Part shown: positions 7,761 to 10,124 of the stretch, in pieces
How positions within the stretch are numbered: the first letter of the stretch is position 1
Layout: every line of letters starts with the position of its first letter
NCBI GenBank assembly: GCA_027596035.1
Contig: JADGJA010000826.1
Location: 1 to 10,124, forward strand
DNA from: Thoreauomyces humboldtii
Taxonomy: Eukaryota; Chytridiomycota; Chytridiomycetes; Spizellomycetales; Powellomycetaceae
DNA: 10,124 bases
Reading direction: 5' to 3'
The notes under the pieces: generated by a model
Database searches by the model: none
Told to the model about the DNA's origin: nothing
What the model saw: the letters and a program-made list of their open reading frames with translations, nothing else
Translations under genes and position numbers: made by a program

Positions 7761-9722
7761 ATGCCAAAGCTCTGTGTACTATGCAAGGAAAAGCGGGCAG
7801 TCCTCAAACGTCCAAAGACTGCTCAGCAGATTTGCCGGACTTGCTTCTATGCCGTCTTCGAGCTCGAGGTTCACATAACGATACAGGACAGCAAGCTTTT
7901 CAAAGCAGGCGACAAGGTAGCCATTGCAGCGTCCGGTGGTAAAGGTGCGGAATCGTCCGTCTTTTTGCATCGGTTGCGGGAGGTATGAGGACTTACCTCG
8001 TTCGAGCAGACTCCACCGTGCTTGCCCACGTCATGACGACCCTGAACGAGCGGTACAACTATGGCCTCGATCTCTGCTTATTATCCGTGGACGAAGGCAT
8101 CACTGGGTATCGAGATGACTCTTTGGAGGTACGCTTGGGTACAGCCTACTCTGTATGATCCGGGATGGCCGTCTGACTGCCGTGAACCATTAGACAGTCA
8201 AACGGAACGAAAAGCAGTATAAGATCCCACTCAAAATCGTATCTTACGACGAATTATATGGCTGGAGTATGGATGCCATTGTCAAGGAGATCGGAATGAA
8301 GAACAACTGTACGGCAGCTACGGTTTCCACGTACCCGATTCGACGCGGTGCTGACTTGTCCTGCTTTTGCATGCAGGCACATTCTGCGGCGTGTTTCGGA
8401 GACAAGCTCTCGACCGAGGAGCAGCGATGCTGGGCGTAGACCACATTGTCACCGGACACAATGCTGATGATATCGCCGAAACTGTACTTATGAACAGTAC
8501 GTGGTTCTGTCAGCTACGGACGTATCTGTCGCTATGCTAACAGCTTTTATCGAATTAGTCCTACGTGGAGATATCTCCCGCCTGCAACGCTGCACCGCAA
8601 TCCGCACGTCAACAGATGAGACGATCCCTCGTAGCAAGCCCTTCAAGCATACTTATGAGAAGGAGATTGTCATGTACGCCTACTTCAAGCAGCTCGACTA
8701 CTTCTCCACCGAGTGCATCTACTCCCCGAACGCCTACCGAGGCCACGCCCGGGCACTTCTGAAAGACCTCGAACAGATCCGCCCATCCGCCATCATGGAT
8801 ATTGTGCACTCCGGCGAGGCTTACGCTTCGAGAAAGCCCACGCGGCGTTTGAACGAGGTGAACGAAAGCGCCGTTCCAACAGTAGGACTGATCGGCAACT
8901 GTGAGAGATGCGGGTACATGACCAGTCAGAAGTTGTGCAAAGCCTGCGTCCTCCTTGAGGGATTGAACCGAGGCCTTCCCCAAATCGCAATAGGCAACTC
9001 TTCCAAATACGTAAGAATGTTTGATGCCTTCCGACTTTTCTGACACTTTCTGATGAACCTGCGTATTCATTCTTCAGCGGAACGCCGCCCCTCGTCCCAA
9101 TTTCAAGTCTGCGCCTAGCCCGACCACATCCAGTCACGGCCCGACATCCGACGGGCCAGCAGAAACCCCTGCTCTTTCCGAAAAGCCAGTTTCCTCGGAG
9201 GTATCCTCGGACGTACGACGCGCGGAAGGTCCAATAGCTACGCAGCACACGGACGCACCATCATCGAATACATCAATCTCCCCATCAACAGCGGCTCATG
9301 TCGCATCAACCTCTGAGCCCAAGGCTCGTCAGGCTAAACATCTGCGCTGTCGCAAGTGTCGAACCGTACTCGTGGCATCGTCGGATCTCCTTCCACCGCA
9401 CCCTCCCGGGCCGGGCCAAACCGCCTTCGCGTACCGCAAACGCGATCCGTCCCTCGGGATTGCTGAACCGGACGCCCCGCCTCCCGTCTGCACTGCGCTC
9501 CTTCACCTCCCTGCGCTCGACTGGATCCGGGGGGTGACGACGGGCGAACAGGCAGAGAGGATACTGTGTCCCAACGATGCATGCGGGGTCAAGCTGGGAG
9601 CCTGGTCGTGGGCTGGGGCCGCATGCTCGTGCGGGACGTGGATCGCTCCGTCGTTCTGCGTCCATCCGAGCAAGGTCGACGAGGTCTTGGCACCGGTGGG
9701 GAGCTGTCAGGAGACGGCCTAG
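7761..9722 (+). CDS. NCS6: Ncs6/Ctu1 tRNA 2-thiolation enzyme fused to a YVH1-type zinc-binding domain
   Basis: Six exons: 7761-7944, 8010-8128, 8194-8308, 8377-8496, 8559-9010 and 9078-9722, giving 544 residues. Residues 1-330 are a full Ncs6/Ctu1, the cytosolic enzyme that with Ncs2/Ctu2 and the Urm1 sulfur relay makes 2-thiouridine at wobble U34 of Lys, Glu and Gln tRNAs. Visible are an N-terminal zinc finger (C5, C8, C25, C28), the ATP-binding PP-loop SGGKDS (58-63), NNCTFCG with C140 and C143, [27 protein letters not shown] with C232, and a second CxxC pair (C294/C297, C306/C309). The C143-C232 spacing of 89 equals that of the Fe-S cysteines in bacterial TtuA. The start ATG has A at -3 and is the first in frame. 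Exon 6 adds a disordered Ser/Pro/Thr linker and, from about 418, a YVH1/DUSP12-like zinc domain: [11 protein letters not shown]468, [31 protein letters not shown]526, KVD. No phosphatase domain lies between. Confidence 0.9.
7945..8009 (+). other. NCS6 intron 1, splitting the PP-loop
   Basis: This 65-nt intron interrupts the ATP-binding motif after SGGK. The donor GTGCGG is weak. The acceptor is GAGCAG. Only this splice restores [13 protein letters not shown], so protein conservation fixes both ends. Unspliced RNA stops at 7986-7988. Confidence 0.85.
8129..8193 (+). other. NCS6 intron 2
   Basis: The intron is 65 nt, with donor GTACGC and acceptor CCATTAG. Splicing joins DDSLE to [10 protein letters not shown], the expected Ncs6 reading. 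A second AG four bases downstream (ACAG) would break the frame. Confidence 0.85.
8309..8376 (+). other. NCS6 intron 3, splitting the first Fe-S cysteine codon
   Basis: The intron is 68 nt, with donor GTACGG and acceptor TTGCATGCAG. The codon for C140 is made from T of exon 3 and GC of exon 4, restoring NNCTFCG. Protein conservation fixes the junction. Confidence 0.85.
8497..8558 (+). other. NCS6 intron 4 with clear branch point
   Basis: The intron is 62 nt, with donor GTACGT, branch-point-like GCTAAC at about 8536-8541 and acceptor GAATTAG. Splicing joins VLMN to [12 protein letters not shown], the conserved Ncs6 reading. Confidence 0.88.
9011..9077 (+). other. NCS6 intron 5: the fusion junction, with an in-frame stop when retained
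   Basis: The intron is 67 nt, with donor TAC|GTAAGA, branch-like CTGAC near 9040 and acceptor ATTCTTCAG. It is phase 0. Removal joins residue 330 (NSSKY) to exon 6 ([10 protein letters not shown]). If retained, translation adds [10 protein letters not shown] and stops at TGA 9041-9043, giving a 340-residue plain Ncs6, near the usual family size of about 350. The splice signals are as good as those of introns 1-4, so efficient removal is expected, but no RNA evidence is available here. Confidence 0.75.
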
Positions 9723-9956
9723 CATGCGTACCGTACTAGAATCCCATCCCTACTATCGTACAATCATGGACGTACTTCCCAGAGCGCATTCATGCAGCTG
9801 AAACAATGACAATATGCTTCTTGGCCGGCCGGTGCACCATCGGTTCAGTTTCCGCCCACTCGGCACTCTATACAGTACCATGCGGAGTAGGCGCTTCGTG
9901 CGAGCTCCTCCTGGGTTCTTTCCATTCTTTCGCGAAGAGGCCTTAACGAGGCACCT
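9723..9956. other. Intergenic spacer downstream of NCS6
   Basis: These 234 bases lie between the NCS6 stop and the possible minus-strand stop at 9957. They should hold the NCS6 3' untranslated region and polyadenylation site. I see no canonical signal. A 65-residue minus ORF at 9845-10042 crosses part of it but matches no family I know. Confidence 0.3.
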
Positions 9957-10124
9957 TCAGGTTTGGTACTCCTTCGAATGATAGGACACACCACCACGCC
10001 AGGGTGCAACCTTTGGAGTTGCTGATGAATGACGGGAAACATACCGCCTTCGCCGTCGCCGTAGCGTTGTTGCCGTCTCGTCTCCTAGCATCAAGCGTCA
10101 CGGCGCCCGCAAAGGTTCCTGGGG
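9957..10124 (-). CDS. Possible 3' end of a minus-strand gene (partial)
   Basis: The minus strand is open from the right edge through 10045 (reading PGTFAGAVTLDARRR and on to ATATAKA). It meets a strong donor, GTATGT, at 10044. The first plausible acceptor at the right distance is TCGAAG at 9972, giving a 73-nt intron. The exon then reads EYQT and stops at TGA 9959-9957. Intron length matches the rest of the window, but the branch point and pyrimidine tract are poor, and no domain is recognisable. An alternative is the unspliced 65-residue ORF starting at 10042. Treat this as a hint that another gene enters from the right. Confidence 0.25.

Noticed and set aside
9078..9722. Reading exon 6 as a separate truncated YVH1 gene next to NCS6.
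   Set aside because: There is no methionine in frame in the exon, an in-frame stop stands just upstream at 9054-9056, and the splice pair at 9011/9077 joins it to NCS6 in phase 0. A separate gene would need an unseen start exon.

Overview
This window looks like nuclear DNA of a fungus, most likely a basidiomycete. The genes are closely spaced, one gene has five introns of 62-68 bases, and donors are mostly GTAAGT/GTGAGC-like with CAG/TAG acceptors. Proteins are fungal in type, with low-complexity, Ser/Pro/Ala-rich stretches. I see no prokaryotic operons, tRNA or rRNA genes, CRISPR arrays or recognisable transposons. The species cannot be named from the sequence alone.

Layout, left to right. 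(1) 26-451, plus strand: the 3' terminal exon of the ribosome assembly factor EBP2, cut by the window edge. (2) About 490-1860, minus strand: a putative TATA-driven, multi-exon transcript. Three of its exon ends and their donors are tandem copies of one another. Its first five predicted exons contain no ATG, and the first ATG opens a small ORF for a hydrophobic protein (491-865). (3) 1870-2566: a divergent intergenic stretch. (4) 2567-4813, plus strand, one intron: a 723-residue protein resembling fungal PX-associated (DUF3818-type) proteins, without a visible PX domain. (5) 4970-7447, minus strand, convergent with the previous gene: an 825-residue, single-exon, probably mitochondrial pentatricopeptide repeat (PPR) protein. 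(6) 7448-7760: a short divergent promoter region with a CCAAT box and a CACGTG E-box. (7) 7761-9722, plus strand, six exons: the cytosolic tRNA 2-thiolation enzyme Ncs6/Ctu1, spliced in frame to a C-terminal zinc-binding domain of the YVH1/DUSP12 type. (8) 9957-10124, minus strand: a weakly supported 3' end of another gene.

The standout is gene 7. A complete Ncs6 (residues 1-330, all expected cysteines present) is followed by a disordered linker and a YVH1-type zinc domain, with no phosphatase domain between them. The zinc exon has no in-frame methionine, so it cannot be started independently. The last intron carries an in-frame stop, so retaining it would yield a plain Ncs6. Splicing could therefore toggle between a lone tRNA thiolase and a fusion with a domain known in yeast for 60S ribosome maturation.

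Several genes touch translation: EBP2 in 60S assembly, Ncs6 in wobble-uridine thiolation, the YVH1 zinc domain in late 60S maturation, and a mitochondrial PPR protein. There is no operon-like coupling. The only likely shared control is the divergent promoter between the PPR and NCS6 genes.
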